Source: Candidatus Woesearchaeota archaeon
GTDB lineage: Archaea > Nanoarchaeota > Nanoarchaeia > Woesearchaeales > JAGVZT01
Reading direction: 5' to 3'
Length of the DNA: 64,000 nucleotides
Assembly: GCA_017608295.1 (NCBI GenBank)
Contig: JAFCGF010000001.1
Location: 356,655-420,654 of the forward strand
Numbering within the stretch: position 1 is the stretch's first letter; every line of letters begins with the position of its first letter. Of this stretch, positions 43,453 to 52,176 are shown one piece after another. A model generated the notes under the pieces. The model saw only the letters and a program-made list of their open reading frames with translations, had not been told where the DNA came from and searched no databases. A program made the translations under genes and the position numbers.

Positions 43453-44450
43453 TGGGACACGGGCATTCACACGGAATCGGAGACACACATAGGCCACAGG
43501 AAAGAAAACGCCTGCTTTGGGCAATGGCCCTTACCGGCTCGATGATGTTCGTCGAATTAGTAGCAGGCTACCTCACCAACAGTCTCGCATTAATAGGCGA
43601 CGCAGGCCACATGCTCACCCATTTCGCAGCATTGGCAATCAGCCTGGGAGCAATCATCCTCGCTGCGAAACCAAGCTCAGAAAAGAAAACATTCGGTTTC
43701 TACAGGGTAGAAATCCTGGCAGCACTGCTCAACGGCGTCTTCGTGCTTCTCATCTCGCTCTACATTTTCTACGAGGCGTACCTGCGCTTCATCAGCCCAG
43801 AGGAGATACAAACCATGGAGATGCTCGTCGTCGCGATAGCAGGCCTTGTAGTCAATCTCCTCGCAGCATGGATTCTGTTCGACGTGAGCAAGGAGGACAT
43901 CAATGTCAAGTCAGCGTTCATCCACCTGCTTGGCGATACGCTGTCATCTGTCGGCATTATCGCAGCTGCTGTTGTCATCCTCTTCACAGACTGGTACATC
44001 CTTGACCCATTAATAGCAGTCATCATCGGCCTCGTCATCCTCATATGGGCATACCAGCTCATCAGCGACTCGATATACATCCTGCTCGAATCTGTTCCGA
44101 AGGACGTGGATATCCCCAACCTGAAGAAATGCGCTGCCTCTCATGATAAGCGCATCAAGGACATCCATGATATCCATGTGTGGCAGATAACCTCTGGGAT
44201 GTACGCGATGACAGCACATGTTGTTGTTGATGATATCAAGGTGAGCGAGACACAGGAGATTCTCAAGGGGCTGCAGAAGTGCATGAGTGAGCACTTCAAG
44301 ATAGGGCATATCACAATCCAGTTCGAATTAGAGCATCCCTGCTGCGGCGAGGAAGGGCATCATCATCCTGAGCTTGAGCATCTTCATGAGCATAAACATG
44401 ACTCAGAGCATAGCCATGACCACGGCCATCCACACGACCACGAGCACTAA
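43452..44450 (+). CDS. CDF cation efflux transporter, probably zinc
   Basis: A 332-residue cation diffusion facilitator of the ZnT/CzcD type. Six membrane helices include NSLALIGDAGHMLTHFAAL and KSAFIHLLGDTLSSVG, whose His and Asp residues form the HDxHD transport site (H..D in TM2, H..D in TM5), typical of zinc transport. The cytosolic domain contains DIHDIHVWQITSGMYAMTAHV. Both termini are His-rich (MGHGHSHG and a long HHHPE...HDHEH tail), probably metal-collecting. ATG 43452 overlaps the pncC stop. The gene end overlaps the convergent VWA gene by four bases. Confidence 0.94.
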   Translation: MGHGHSHGIGDTHRPQERKRLLWAMALTGSMMFVELVAGYLTNSLALIGDAGHMLTHFAALAISLGAIILAAKPSSEKKTFGFYRVEILAALLNGVFVLLISLYIFYEAYLRFISPEEIQTMEMLVVAIAGLVVNLLAAWILFDVSKEDINVKSAFIHLLGDTLSSVGIIAAAVVILFTDWYILDPLIAVIIGLVILIWAYQLISDSIYILLESVPKDVDIPNLKKCAASHDKRIKDIHDIHVWQITSGMYAMTAHVVVDDIKVSETQEILKGLQKCMSEHFKIGHITIQFELEHPCCGEEGHHHPELEHLHEHKHDSEHSHDHGHPHDHEH

Positions 44451-45757
44451 CTGCTCTTTTTCTTGGTGAGGTCAATCATGTTAGGCCTGTGCTGGGTATG
44501 CACCCTGCCAATCATCTCAGAAAGCCTCTCCCCAATCTCCTGGGGGGGAATCTCTTTCACATCTGAGCGCTTCCCGAGAATCTGTTTCAGGCTTCCCCTT
44601 CCGCCGCTGCCAATAGAGAAGGGATAGACCTCGAGCCAGCCAGCGTCCATCATGTCGCCGAGCATGCTCCTAAGAGTAGAGAGGTCATACTTCTCCGATG
44701 AGTTCTCTCCTCCATCAGAGCCGATGAAGAGGTGCACAGTGGGCATCTCCGGACCGTTCTGCCCTTCATATACACAGCTTGCGATGTCCTCTAGCCCGAA
44801 ACCTACGCCGTCGTAGAGCTTTGTGTTTCCCATGTCGCTCAGCCGGTCAATCTTGTTCAGCACCTCGTTCTTGTTTCCTGTGATGAGCCAAGTCCTGTCG
44901 CTGAATGGCCTCACGCAGAAGTCCCAGTGCTCTGGTAGCTGTTCGATAGCTGTCTTGAATCCTTCCTTGACATTTCGTAATGGGGAGCCTGACATCGAGC
45001 CTGAGACGTCGATGACAACATACACAAGGTTGTTGTGCCTGTTCACGATGATGTCCTTTGGCAGGCTGCTGGATGATATCCGCGATGAGTTTGTTGGAGC
45101 CTCGCCGTGCATCTCGATGAACTGGTGGGTCGCTATGGCTTTTCCTGCGACATAGACCATGTCGCTGCCCAGGATGAGGCTCAAGTCCCCGTCATAGGGA
45201 TGGCTGCTTCTGGTGAACGTTTCTCCTGCAGGGACAGAAACTCCTGAGATGGTGATGTCATCAAGCGCGAGCCATATCCTGTCAAATGGCATCTCACGAT
45301 AGATGTCGTATGTCGGCTTGATTTTGTCATTTGTCATTAATCTATCAATATCAGCACGGTACTGCACAAATGAGTGCGGCATGCCGGAATAGTCAAGCAT
45401 GTTCTCGTTGATGAAGTCATACAATTCTTCAACAGCGTCCATACCTGTTATCCAGGGGCTCCTCGGGTCGCCGTGCACATAGCGGTCACGGACAGCCTCA
45501 GGAGCTGTCACGAGGAAGATGCTGCAGTAGTCTATAGTGTCTCCTCCCCGAATCTCTGTTCCGTATTCCTCGAAGATGCGCTCTTTCTCAGAGCCCCATT
45601 CTTTCATCCTCTCGACTATGGATGAGTCATGAAACTGTTCTCCATAGTCGCCGGACTGTGCCCTTGCGGACCATTTTCTCTTGAGTTTTGAAAAGGGGCC
45701 TCCTTTTGAGGCTGTGCCATTACCGTCTGTTCCTGTCAGTTTATCCCATAGACTCAT
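44447..45757 (-). CDS. VWA-domain protein
   Basis: About 436 residues. The C-terminal half is a von Willebrand A domain with a complete MIDAS: DVSGSMSG (near residue 250), the Thr of NTKLYDG, and GSDGG. The N-terminal half is unique and contains WLALDDITISGVSVPAGE, resembling WELDDIVLSGFTFTPA in the AAA ATPase at 17818. VWA proteins of this sort often partner MoxR ATPases such as the one at 1200. The start is ATG 45757 or 45760; GGTGA precedes both. There is no signal peptide, so it is cytoplasmic. It stands alone but may work with the 22-kb locus. Confidence 0.85.
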   Translation of the reverse strand: MSLWDKLTGTDGNGTASKGGPFSKLKRKWSARAQSGDYGEQFHDSSIVERMKEWGSEKERIFEEYGTEIRGGDTIDYCSIFLVTAPEAVRDRYVHGDPRSPWITGMDAVEELYDFINENMLDYSGMPHSFVQYRADIDRLMTNDKIKPTYDIYREMPFDRIWLALDDITISGVSVPAGETFTRSSHPYDGDLSLILGSDMVYVAGKAIATHQFIEMHGEAPTNSSRISSSSLPKDIIVNRHNNLVYVVIDVSGSMSGSPLRNVKEGFKTAIEQLPEHWDFCVRPFSDRTWLITGNKNEVLNKIDRLSDMGNTKLYDGVGFGLEDIASCVYEGQNGPEMPTVHLFIGSDGGENSSEKYDLSTLRSMLGDMMDAGWLEVYPFSIGSGGRGSLKQILGKRSDVKEIPPQEIGERLSEMIGRVHTQHRPNMIDLTKKKSS

Positions 45758-45921
45758 CATATTCACCAGTAGTTTCTCTGTTTCTAACGCTTATTTTGTC
45801 TCCTGTATGGAGGTGTGGGGGCTATGCTTTTATTAGTTTCAAATGGAAAACCCCGCATCCACAGCAAAGAATAGGTCATTATTCCGAAAATATATAAATC
45901 AGGTTCGTACAGCACCCCTTA

Positions 45922-46800
45922 ATGGCAAGAATACTCCTAACAGGGGCCACTGGATTCCTTGGCACACACCTCTCTGAGGCTCTTCTCCAGGCAGGGCATG
46001 AAGTGACTACTCTCATAAGGGATGTCTCAAAGGCTCCTGAAGGCGTCGCCCCAGTAGAGGGCGATATATTTGATATGAAGAGCCTGGAGCATGCCTCCGA
46101 GGATAATACTGTTGTAGTCCATCTCGTGGGCGTTATCCGGGAGAGAGGCAAAGCCACGTTCGAGCGCGTGCATGTGCAAGGTACAAAGAACCTCGCCAAG
46201 GCGGCGAAAAAGGCGAAAGTGCGCAGGTTCATCTATGTGAGCGCCTTAGGGGCGAGCCCCAAGTCAAAGAGCGCATATCACATCTCAAAGTACGAGGCAG
46301 AGCTCATCGTCAAGCAGAGCGGGATACCATATACGCTGCTCAGGCCAAGTATCATCATAGGGAAAGGAGATGCCTTTGCCACCATGCTGGCGCGTGTTGC
46401 CAAGGTGGCGCCCCTTATCTTCGCCCCCCCATTATTCTCAAACGCACGGCTCCAGCCCGTTGCTGTCGATGATGTTGTCAGGTGTATCGTGTCCTCGCTG
46501 CAGCCCAAGCACAAGAATCGAACCTACGAGATTGCCGGACCTAAGGTCCTTTCCCTGAAGCAGTTCTTCAAGAAAGTGCTTGCTGTGAATAATACTGGCC
46601 GGCTTTTTGTGCCTGTGCCTGACTTTGCCTTCCAGCTCGCCGCCCCGCTTATGAGCAGGCTCCTCGGCCTCCCATTAAGCAGGGACACTCTGGTGATGCT
46701 TAGGGAAGCAGAGCCCTGCGACCATACCCTCGCAGAAAAGGCATTTTCGATGCGCTTTATGAGCCCTGAAAAGGCCCTAAAGGCTCTTGTACGGGATTAA
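45922..46800 (+). CDS. NDUFA9-like NAD(P)-dependent epimerase family protein
   Basis: A 292-residue atypical short-chain dehydrogenase. ILLTGATGFLGTHLSEAL is the Rossmann dinucleotide loop, VVHLVGVIRERGKATFERVHVQGT follows the NDUFA9-like pattern, and YVSALGASPKSKSAYHISKYEAELIVK contains the Tyr/Lys motif (YHISK). Related proteins include the complex I accessory subunit NDUFA9 and nucleoside-diphosphate-sugar epimerases. A TATA-like ATATATAAAT about 25 bases before the ATG implies a leaderless mRNA. Its position shortly after the nuo operon is suggestive, but a direct link to complex I is not shown. Confidence 0.88.
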   Translation: MARILLTGATGFLGTHLSEALLQAGHEVTTLIRDVSKAPEGVAPVEGDIFDMKSLEHASEDNTVVVHLVGVIRERGKATFERVHVQGTKNLAKAAKKAKVRRFIYVSALGASPKSKSAYHISKYEAELIVKQSGIPYTLLRPSIIIGKGDAFATMLARVAKVAPLIFAPPLFSNARLQPVAVDDVVRCIVSSLQPKHKNRTYEIAGPKVLSLKQFFKKVLAVNNTGRLFVPVPDFAFQLAAPLMSRLLGLPLSRDTLVMLREAEPCDHTLAEKAFSMRFMSPEKALKALVRD

Positions 46801-46837
46801 TCTTAAATAATGCCTTCTATTTGTCCTAGACGGGGAG

Positions 46838-47941
46838 ATGGCAGTAGACCGTGAGCCTTTGACAAAGGAATTGCTCGAAAGAGGAAGCGCTGCCATTTCA
46901 AGGGGGATGTCCTCAGTGCGCACCCTGCTTCCAGAGAGCAGGCGTTATAGGGTATCATACAGGAGCAACATCCCCCTCACAAGCCCGCGCGGCATCTCAG
47001 TTGAGATAAGCAGCGCGTGCAATCTCCGCTGCAGGATTTGCCACCAGTGGAAAGACTCTGAAGGTAAAGTATCTCTCACTGAGATAGATATCCGCCGCAT
47101 CATAGATGATATCGCGAGATATTTTCCAGATGCTGTCCTCGAATTCTCAGGACAGGAGCCCACATTAAACGCGAACCTGCTTTTTCATTCCCTCGAGTAC
47201 GCGAAGCACCGCGGAGTGAAGACTGCGCTTAGTACAAACGGGATGCTCCTCAACTGGGAATTTGCCAAGCGCCTAGCCGACGCAGAACCGCATCACATTT
47301 CAGTTTCATTGGACAGCGCCACCCCTGATATCCATGATTACCTGCGCGACTGCAAGGGCTCGCACAGGAAAGTAATCCAAGCCCTGAAGCATCTCGTGCA
47401 GGCGAAGAGGCGTAGTAATGCGGGGACAGCAGTCTCGATAACCACAGTGGTCTGCGACAGGAACATCGAGGAACTGTCAAAGATACACACCCTTGGCAAG
47501 ATGCTTCATGTGGACACAATCAATTACAACGCCTTTGTCCTGGATAACAGCTACTTCCTCGCAGAGGGCGAAGGATATGACAATGAATTCTGGGTTCCCA
47601 GCAAAAGGATTGGCGTGCTCCGGAAGTCGATTCAGGGCCTGCTCCGTCTCAGGAAGGCAGGAACTTATCCCATCATCACAAATCCTGAATGGCAGCTGCG
47701 GGAGATGCCTTCATACTTCGAGAAGCGCGAGAAGTATGCAGCAAGGCGCTGCCTCGCTGGCTACAACTATTTCCATATCCATAAGCAGGGTGACGTCACA
47801 GTATGCGGCAAGGGGCCGTTCCTCAATGTGAAGCAGTATTCATTGAGGGACATATGGCATTCCCTGGCGTTCTACAAAACCAGGCAGCGCATCAAGCGCT
47901 GCGAAACCCCCTGCATCAACAACTGCTATGTGCTCGAGTGA
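46838..47941 (+). CDS. Radical SAM/SPASM protein
   Basis: A 367-residue radical SAM enzyme. The cluster motif is CNLRCRICHQW (CX3CX2C), followed by EFSGQEPTLN in the SAM-binding region. The C-terminal CLAGYNYFHIHKQGDVTVCGKG and CETPCINNC form a SPASM-type domain that binds extra clusters. Such enzymes modify peptides or proteins, or act in cofactor and lipid modification. GGGGAG precedes the ATG; a TATA-like CTTAAATAATG lies upstream at about 46803. A second radical SAM gene follows seven bases later. Substrate unknown; no small precursor peptide gene is seen nearby. Confidence 0.9.
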   Translation: MAVDREPLTKELLERGSAAISRGMSSVRTLLPESRRYRVSYRSNIPLTSPRGISVEISSACNLRCRICHQWKDSEGKVSLTEIDIRRIIDDIARYFPDAVLEFSGQEPTLNANLLFHSLEYAKHRGVKTALSTNGMLLNWEFAKRLADAEPHHISVSLDSATPDIHDYLRDCKGSHRKVIQALKHLVQAKRRSNAGTAVSITTVVCDRNIEELSKIHTLGKMLHVDTINYNAFVLDNSYFLAEGEGYDNEFWVPSKRIGVLRKSIQGLLRLRKAGTYPIITNPEWQLREMPSYFEKREKYAARRCLAGYNYFHIHKQGDVTVCGKGPFLNVKQYSLRDIWHSLAFYKTRQRIKRCETPCINNCYVLE

Positions 47942-47947
47942 AACAAT

Positions 47948-48970
47948 ATGACTATTACCAGCAACATGAGAAAGCGCGCGGAGCATGTCATCGCAGACAT
48001 CAGGCCTGAATGGCTCAAGCCCTCTTCAATTCATCTCTGCGCCACGTGGAGGTGTAACCTTAACTGTAGGCAGTGCGACATCCCGTTGACCGGTGATAGA
48101 GAGAGGCCTGAGCTCACCACAGAGCAGATAACGACAGTCATCCAGCAGCTGAAGGAATGGCTTGGCCCTTTCCATCTCAACCTCGCTGGCGGAGAGCCTT
48201 TCATTAGGAAGGACATGATGGACATCATCGAGTTCGCAAGCAGGAACGGCATCACCGTCGGCGTCACAACAAATGGCATGCTCATCACTGAGAAGATTGC
48301 GAAGCGCATCGAGAAGTCTGGCATCCAGAGCCTCAACATATCTCTCGATGGCATGACCCCAGAGACACATGATAGGATGCGCAATAAACAGGGCGCCCAC
48401 AAAAAAATCATGAAGCTGATAGAACGGCTGAACAAGCCCCGCGACTACTGCCTTGTCATCGCGACTATTCTCATGTCCACTAATCTTGATGAGATTGTTG
48501 ACATGGTTGACTGGGTTGAGGCGAGGATGCTGAACGGCATCATCTTTCAGCCTTTATTTTCAACTTTCGGCAGGCCCTATGAAAAGGGATGGTGGAAGAA
48601 GAGCGAGTTCTGGCCAAACACCCCTGAGAAGCTTAACAAGATGGACGCTGTCATTGACGAGCTTATCGCAGGGAGAAAAGAAGGCTCTCCGGTAGTGAAC
48701 AACATCCACCAGCTCGAGGCCATGCGATGGCACTTCCACAATCCCGAGGCTGTGAATGGAGAGCACCTGCCCAGATGCCGCGTCGACACGAAGAACTTCG
48801 CAATAAACGAATACGGAGACGCCCTCTTGTGCTTCTGGCTCAAACCAGTGGGCAGCATTCTCGAGCAGCACCCTAAAGAAATCTGGCACTCCGCCCAGGC
48901 AAAGCAGCGACGCCAGCAGATCAAGGTGTGCAGGAAGAACTGCTCAGTGCTGAATTGCCATTTTGACTGA
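47948..48970 (+). CDS. Radical SAM/SPASM protein, second of pair
   Basis: A 340-residue radical SAM protein. WRCNLNCRQCDIP is the CX3CX2C motif and NLAGGEPFIRKDM the GGE SAM-binding motif. The C-terminal SPASM-like part has CRVDTKNFAINEYGDALLC and CRKNCSVLNC. It resembles the preceding gene in overall plan but is not a close copy, so the two may act in sequence on one substrate. Seven bases separate it from the first gene. The following gene is convergent and ends four bases away. Confidence 0.9.
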   Translation: MTITSNMRKRAEHVIADIRPEWLKPSSIHLCATWRCNLNCRQCDIPLTGDRERPELTTEQITTVIQQLKEWLGPFHLNLAGGEPFIRKDMMDIIEFASRNGITVGVTTNGMLITEKIAKRIEKSGIQSLNISLDGMTPETHDRMRNKQGAHKKIMKLIERLNKPRDYCLVIATILMSTNLDEIVDMVDWVEARMLNGIIFQPLFSTFGRPYEKGWWKKSEFWPNTPEKLNKMDAVIDELIAGRKEGSPVVNNIHQLEAMRWHFHNPEAVNGEHLPRCRVDTKNFAINEYGDALLCFWLKPVGSILEQHPKEIWHSAQAKQRRQQIKVCRKNCSVLNCHFD

Positions 48971-48973
48971 TTC

Positions 48974-49912
48974 TTAGAATGATATGTCGTTATCTTCCAT
49001 ATAGTCAACAGTCTCCTTGAGCATATCGCGGTCAAGGCAGGCAAGCAGCTTTATGGCTTCAGGTTTCCCCACCCTGTGGATGAGGCTTTTCATGCTGTCA
49101 TGGTCCTTCTTCAGCTGATTACCAAGGAATATTGTCCTCGGGATTTTTGCTGCTGCGAAACCGCAGACGCCTGCGAAATACGCAAGAGAATTTGGAATAT
49201 CTCCTGGAAGAGGATTCGAGCCTATAATATCCATGAGGATGGCTACTGCCCCGAGAGGAAGGCTTCCGAGAAAATGATCTGTTAGAGGTCCAAAGGCATA
49301 GACTGCAAGCACTTCTTCACATTCACAGCCAAATGCTGGAGGGGCTGCCTCGCAGAAGGCAGTGGGAGAATCAACAGGGGAATACGCTATGGGAAGCGGG
49401 AGCATATCCAGCTTGAAGAAAAGGCTTTCCTGCCAGGCTTTGGCACGTGTTGAAGGATTGTCACTCATCATCTGATGGATGAGCTCGTGCTCCCAGATGT
49501 CCAGGTCTAAGGTCCTGCTTGCTGAGTGTATGACTGCCGGTGAATATTTTTCGAATTGGATGATGGCATCCGCTCCGGCAGCCTTTGTGGTAGGAGTATA
49601 TTTGGTGACTATGGATTCACCTGGGAACGCATTGTACTTTGCTGCGAAATGCTCATCCACACTATCGGGAAGCTCAGAGTATTTTCCCGTCTGTATCATC
49701 TCTTCGCGTTCAGTGCGGATATCCTCCATCCGCTCATCAAGCACAAAGATGTTTTCCCCGTGGAGCGGGGCAAAGCCTTGCCTCAGGTAGTCACTTATCT
49801 CTGTGCCGAAATATTCAACTGTAATAACGCCAGGCTCAAAGCGCAACGTATAATCTGCGCCGTCCTTCCTCTCCAGCATTAGTGAATCAAGAGTCATTTT
49901 TGAAAGAGTCAT
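48974..49912 (-). CDS. HExxH putative metalloprotease
   Basis: About 312 residues. WEHELIHQMM (H142-E143-x-x-H146) is a zincin HExxH motif. The downstream part has several Cys in FGCECEEV and AFCEAAPP and a hydrophobic stretch (LGSLPLGAVAILMDIIG) that could be a third-ligand helix or membrane-associated. No signal peptide. ATG 49912 or 49897 are both possible; a GTG at 49975 would extend it through the inverted repeat and is less likely. Family not recognised. Confidence 0.72.
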   Translation of the reverse strand: MTLSKMTLDSLMLERKDGADYTLRFEPGVITVEYFGTEISDYLRQGFAPLHGENIFVLDERMEDIRTEREEMIQTGKYSELPDSVDEHFAAKYNAFPGESIVTKYTPTTKAAGADAIIQFEKYSPAVIHSASRTLDLDIWEHELIHQMMSDNPSTRAKAWQESLFFKLDMLPLPIAYSPVDSPTAFCEAAPPAFGCECEEVLAVYAFGPLTDHFLGSLPLGAVAILMDIIGSNPLPGDIPNSLAYFAGVCGFAAAKIPRTIFLGNQLKKDHDSMKSLIHRVGKPEAIKLLACLDRDMLKETVDYMEDNDISF

Positions 49913-49925
49913 TATTGAGACACGC

Positions 49926-49988
49926 TGCGCGCGCCCGAAGCATGGAATTGAGAGTGCTTTGGGATTATCACGCACTTAGGCGCGCGCA
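49926..49988. repeat. GC-rich 10-bp inverted repeat
   Basis: TGCGCGCGCC (49926-49935) and GGCGCGCGCA (49979-49988) are perfect inverted copies around a 43-base loop, which itself holds an AAGCA/TGCTT stem. It lies between the divergent HExxH and lgt genes, in otherwise AT-rich DNA. It could fold as a small RNA or cruciform, or bind a regulator. Confidence 0.5.
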
Positions 49989-50108
49989 CCGTGGTAGGTT
50001 TGTTTTAGCTATATGTCAATTAGGTTCTCAACTATTTAAATATTTGTATTTTTACCACTATAAAATAGTATCAAAAATGTTAAAACCGGAACACGCATCC
50101 CAAATAAC

Positions 50109-50879
50109 ATGTACGTGCACAACATCAACCCGACGTTGCTCAGCTTCGGGCCATTTGAGATACGATTCTACGGCATAGTGTATGCCCTCGCCTTATTGGG
50201 GCTCGTGTGGTGGCTCCAGAGGGCTGCTGCAGCGAAGAAGCTCGATAACTTCAGCAGAGAGCGCGCGATGGATTTTGTGATTGCGTGTATGGTCTCAATG
50301 CTTATCGGAGCGAGGCTGATGCATGTCCTCACCCGTATCCCTTACTACTCCGAGCATCCCCTCAAGGTGCTGTTCTTCTGGGAGGGAGGATTGGCATTCT
50401 ATGGAGGATTCATAGCAACTCTCGCGTGCGGCTATTATCTCACAAAGCGCTGGGAGCTGGACTTCTGGAAACTGGCAGACCTTATCATCGTGCCGATTCC
50501 CCTGTTCCTCATGCTCGGGCGGATAGCGAACTTCATCAACGCAGAGCTGCCAGGCAGGGTGACAGATGTGTCGTGGGCAGTGCTCTTCCCTGAATATATC
50601 GGCTACAGGCATCCCTCGCAATTGTATGACGCCTTTCTCATGCTCATCACATTCATCTTGCTCCTCCTGCTCTGGAGATCTGAATTAAGGGAGAAGAAGG
50701 GATTCATCTTCTGGTCATTCGTGACAATATATGGTGTCATGAGATCCACTATAGAATTTTTCCGTGTGCCAGATGAGGTGCAGCTGTTCGGCATCTCTTG
50801 GACCCACTACAGTTCCTTTGTCATGATTGCGCTTGGAGTGGTGATGCTTGCCAGGATGCACTCAGCCAAGAATCAATGA
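50109..50879 (+). CDS. lgt: Prolipoprotein diacylglyceryl transferase
   Basis: A 256-residue membrane enzyme that transfers diacylglyceryl to the lipobox Cys of prolipoproteins. The Lgt signature is clear: FWEGGLAFYGGF, LGRIANFINAELPGR (GRxxNFINxExxGR) and YRHPSQLYDAF with the conserved His/Arg region. About seven membrane helices. Most archaea lack bacterial-type Lgt and use the unrelated AliA/AliB route, so its presence is unusual and suits the lipobox proteins at 13751 and 14239. AT-rich sequence with an ACTATAAAATAGT element lies about 45 bases upstream. Confidence 0.94.
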   Translation: MYVHNINPTLLSFGPFEIRFYGIVYALALLGLVWWLQRAAAAKKLDNFSRERAMDFVIACMVSMLIGARLMHVLTRIPYYSEHPLKVLFFWEGGLAFYGGFIATLACGYYLTKRWELDFWKLADLIIVPIPLFLMLGRIANFINAELPGRVTDVSWAVLFPEYIGYRHPSQLYDAFLMLITFILLLLLWRSELREKKGFIFWSFVTIYGVMRSTIEFFRVPDEVQLFGISWTHYSSFVMIALGVVMLARMHSAKNQ

Positions 50880-50933
50880 ACAAGCTTGTCTCCTGGAAAT
50901 AACTTTATATAACTCGCTAATCTTATGTTCCGT

Positions 50934-51395
50934 ATGAATACACTATTCCACTTCTTATTCAGTTATATTGTTGTGGACCTCGTGTATGGGAACGCCCAGC
51001 CCTACATTATCCCTATCGCTCTCGCATCTGTTCTCATTGACCTTGACCATCTTCCCTACATTCTCAGAATGAGGACACGCCTGATTGATGAGGGCCTGGG
51101 TGAACTCTCAAGGACATTCCTTCACGAGACACCTGGACTCGTTCTTGTCTCACTTATCCTCCTTCCATTGTATTTCATCCTGCAGGACCAGATCCTTGTG
51201 AGGGTGGTTATCCTCAGCGTGCTTCTCCATTATGTACTGGATTTCTCTGCCGGCAAGTCGCGCCCATTCCATCCCTTCTCTAAGCTGGTGATGACTTCTC
51301 CCTGGGTAGCCCAGGAGCTAAAAATAAAGATACTCTTTGAGATATGCGCTACAATCATTGGAGGTGTTGTATTTTGGCTACTCCTCCAAGCATAG
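50934..51395 (+). CDS. YdjM-like membrane protein, predicted metal-dependent hydrolase
   Basis: About 153 residues with four membrane helices. NTLFHFLFSYIVVD, ASVLIDLDHLPYI and RTFLHETPGLVL carry the His and Asp residues typical of the YdjM/PF04307 family of predicted membrane metal-dependent hydrolases. The TATA box TTTATATA at 50904-50911 predicts transcription start near 50932, so ATG 50934 is preferred over ATG 50925. The next gene begins inside its end. Reaction unknown. Confidence 0.82.
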   Translation: MNTLFHFLFSYIVVDLVYGNAQPYIIPIALASVLIDLDHLPYILRMRTRLIDEGLGELSRTFLHETPGLVLVSLILLPLYFILQDQILVRVVILSVLLHYVLDFSAGKSRPFHPFSKLVMTSPWVAQELKIKILFEICATIIGGVVFWLLLQA

Positions 51396-51814
51396 GGCCC
51401 GCAATCTGGTTCAAGAAACATAGAGACCGGCTCCTGCAGTTCATCCCAGTTCCCAATATCAATCCTAACAGTGTGAGTTTCTTCACAGTCTATCTTTCAA
51501 TCGCTTCGCTCATCGCCCTGCGCTACAGCAGGCAGTGGTTCTTTATCCTGTATATGCTTGCACTCCTTCTCGATGGAACTGACGGGATGATTGCCCGGAG
51601 ATACGGCCGGGAATCTGAGGTAGGCTACCAATGTGACGCGATTTCCGACAGGCTGTGCGAGGGAATAGTGTTTCTGCACTTCGGCTGGTTCTGGTTTGCC
51701 ACCTTTATCTTCAATACAGCTCTCTCCGTGTGGAGTGTCGCGAAGAACAAACACCGCGTCCTGCCCATGAGGTTCTTCTTTCTGGTATGGTATCCAATTG
51801 CCTTCTTCCTCTGA
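51374..51814 (+). CDS. CDP-alcohol phosphatidyltransferase family protein
   Basis: About 146 residues. The defining motif is complete: DGTDGMIARRYGRESEVGYQ followed by CDAISD, that is DxxDGxxARx8GxxxDxxxD, which binds CDP and two metal ions. Such enzymes join CDP-archaeol or CDP-diacylglycerol to an alcohol such as serine, glycerol phosphate or inositol phosphate in membrane lipid synthesis. TTG 51374 is chosen as start because GGAGGTG lies nine bases upstream; it overlaps the preceding membrane-protein gene by 22 bases. The protein is shorter than usual, with about four membrane helices. Confidence 0.85.
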   Translation: MATPPSIGPAIWFKKHRDRLLQFIPVPNINPNSVSFFTVYLSIASLIALRYSRQWFFILYMLALLLDGTDGMIARRYGRESEVGYQCDAISDRLCEGIVFLHFGWFWFATFIFNTALSVWSVAKNKHRVLPMRFFFLVWYPIAFFL

Positions 51815-52176
51815 AGAGCATACAGAGTAGATAGAAAAAGTAGATAGAACATAGGCTTGTGATGCAGTAATAGTGTGGGGTAGTGCCCTGTTTCCCCCCA
51901 AGTTAGGGGCACCACCCCCAAAGAGAAATTTGAGGATGTCGGTGCGCTTGCACCTGGTCCGATAATGGGGGGGAATTCACTCTGACTTATAAGTTTTTTC
52001 CTGCTCATCAACAGCTGATTTCTTACCCAAAACCACCAGCCCACAATGTGCTGTGCCTCATCCCCCTTGCAAGCCCACAATATGTTGTGGGTGTTACATC
52101 TGGTTCCTCTGTTAATGCTGGCCAAAAGCCTTATATACTCATTTAAGAATAATTCTATCCTAAAAAAGGGATAATC
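51815..52176. other. Intergenic region with two ACAA-type palindromes
   Basis: No gene is seen here. It holds G-runs and C-runs near 51876-51920, then two related sites: CCCACAATGTGCTGTG (52042-52057) and the perfect inverted repeat CCCACAATATGTTGTGGG (52076-52093), about 34 bases apart. The second matches the NrdR consensus at 13 of 16 positions. TATA-like CTTATATA lies at about 52130-52137 with AGAATAATTCT just behind it, serving the nucleotidyltransferase gene. Confidence 0.4.
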
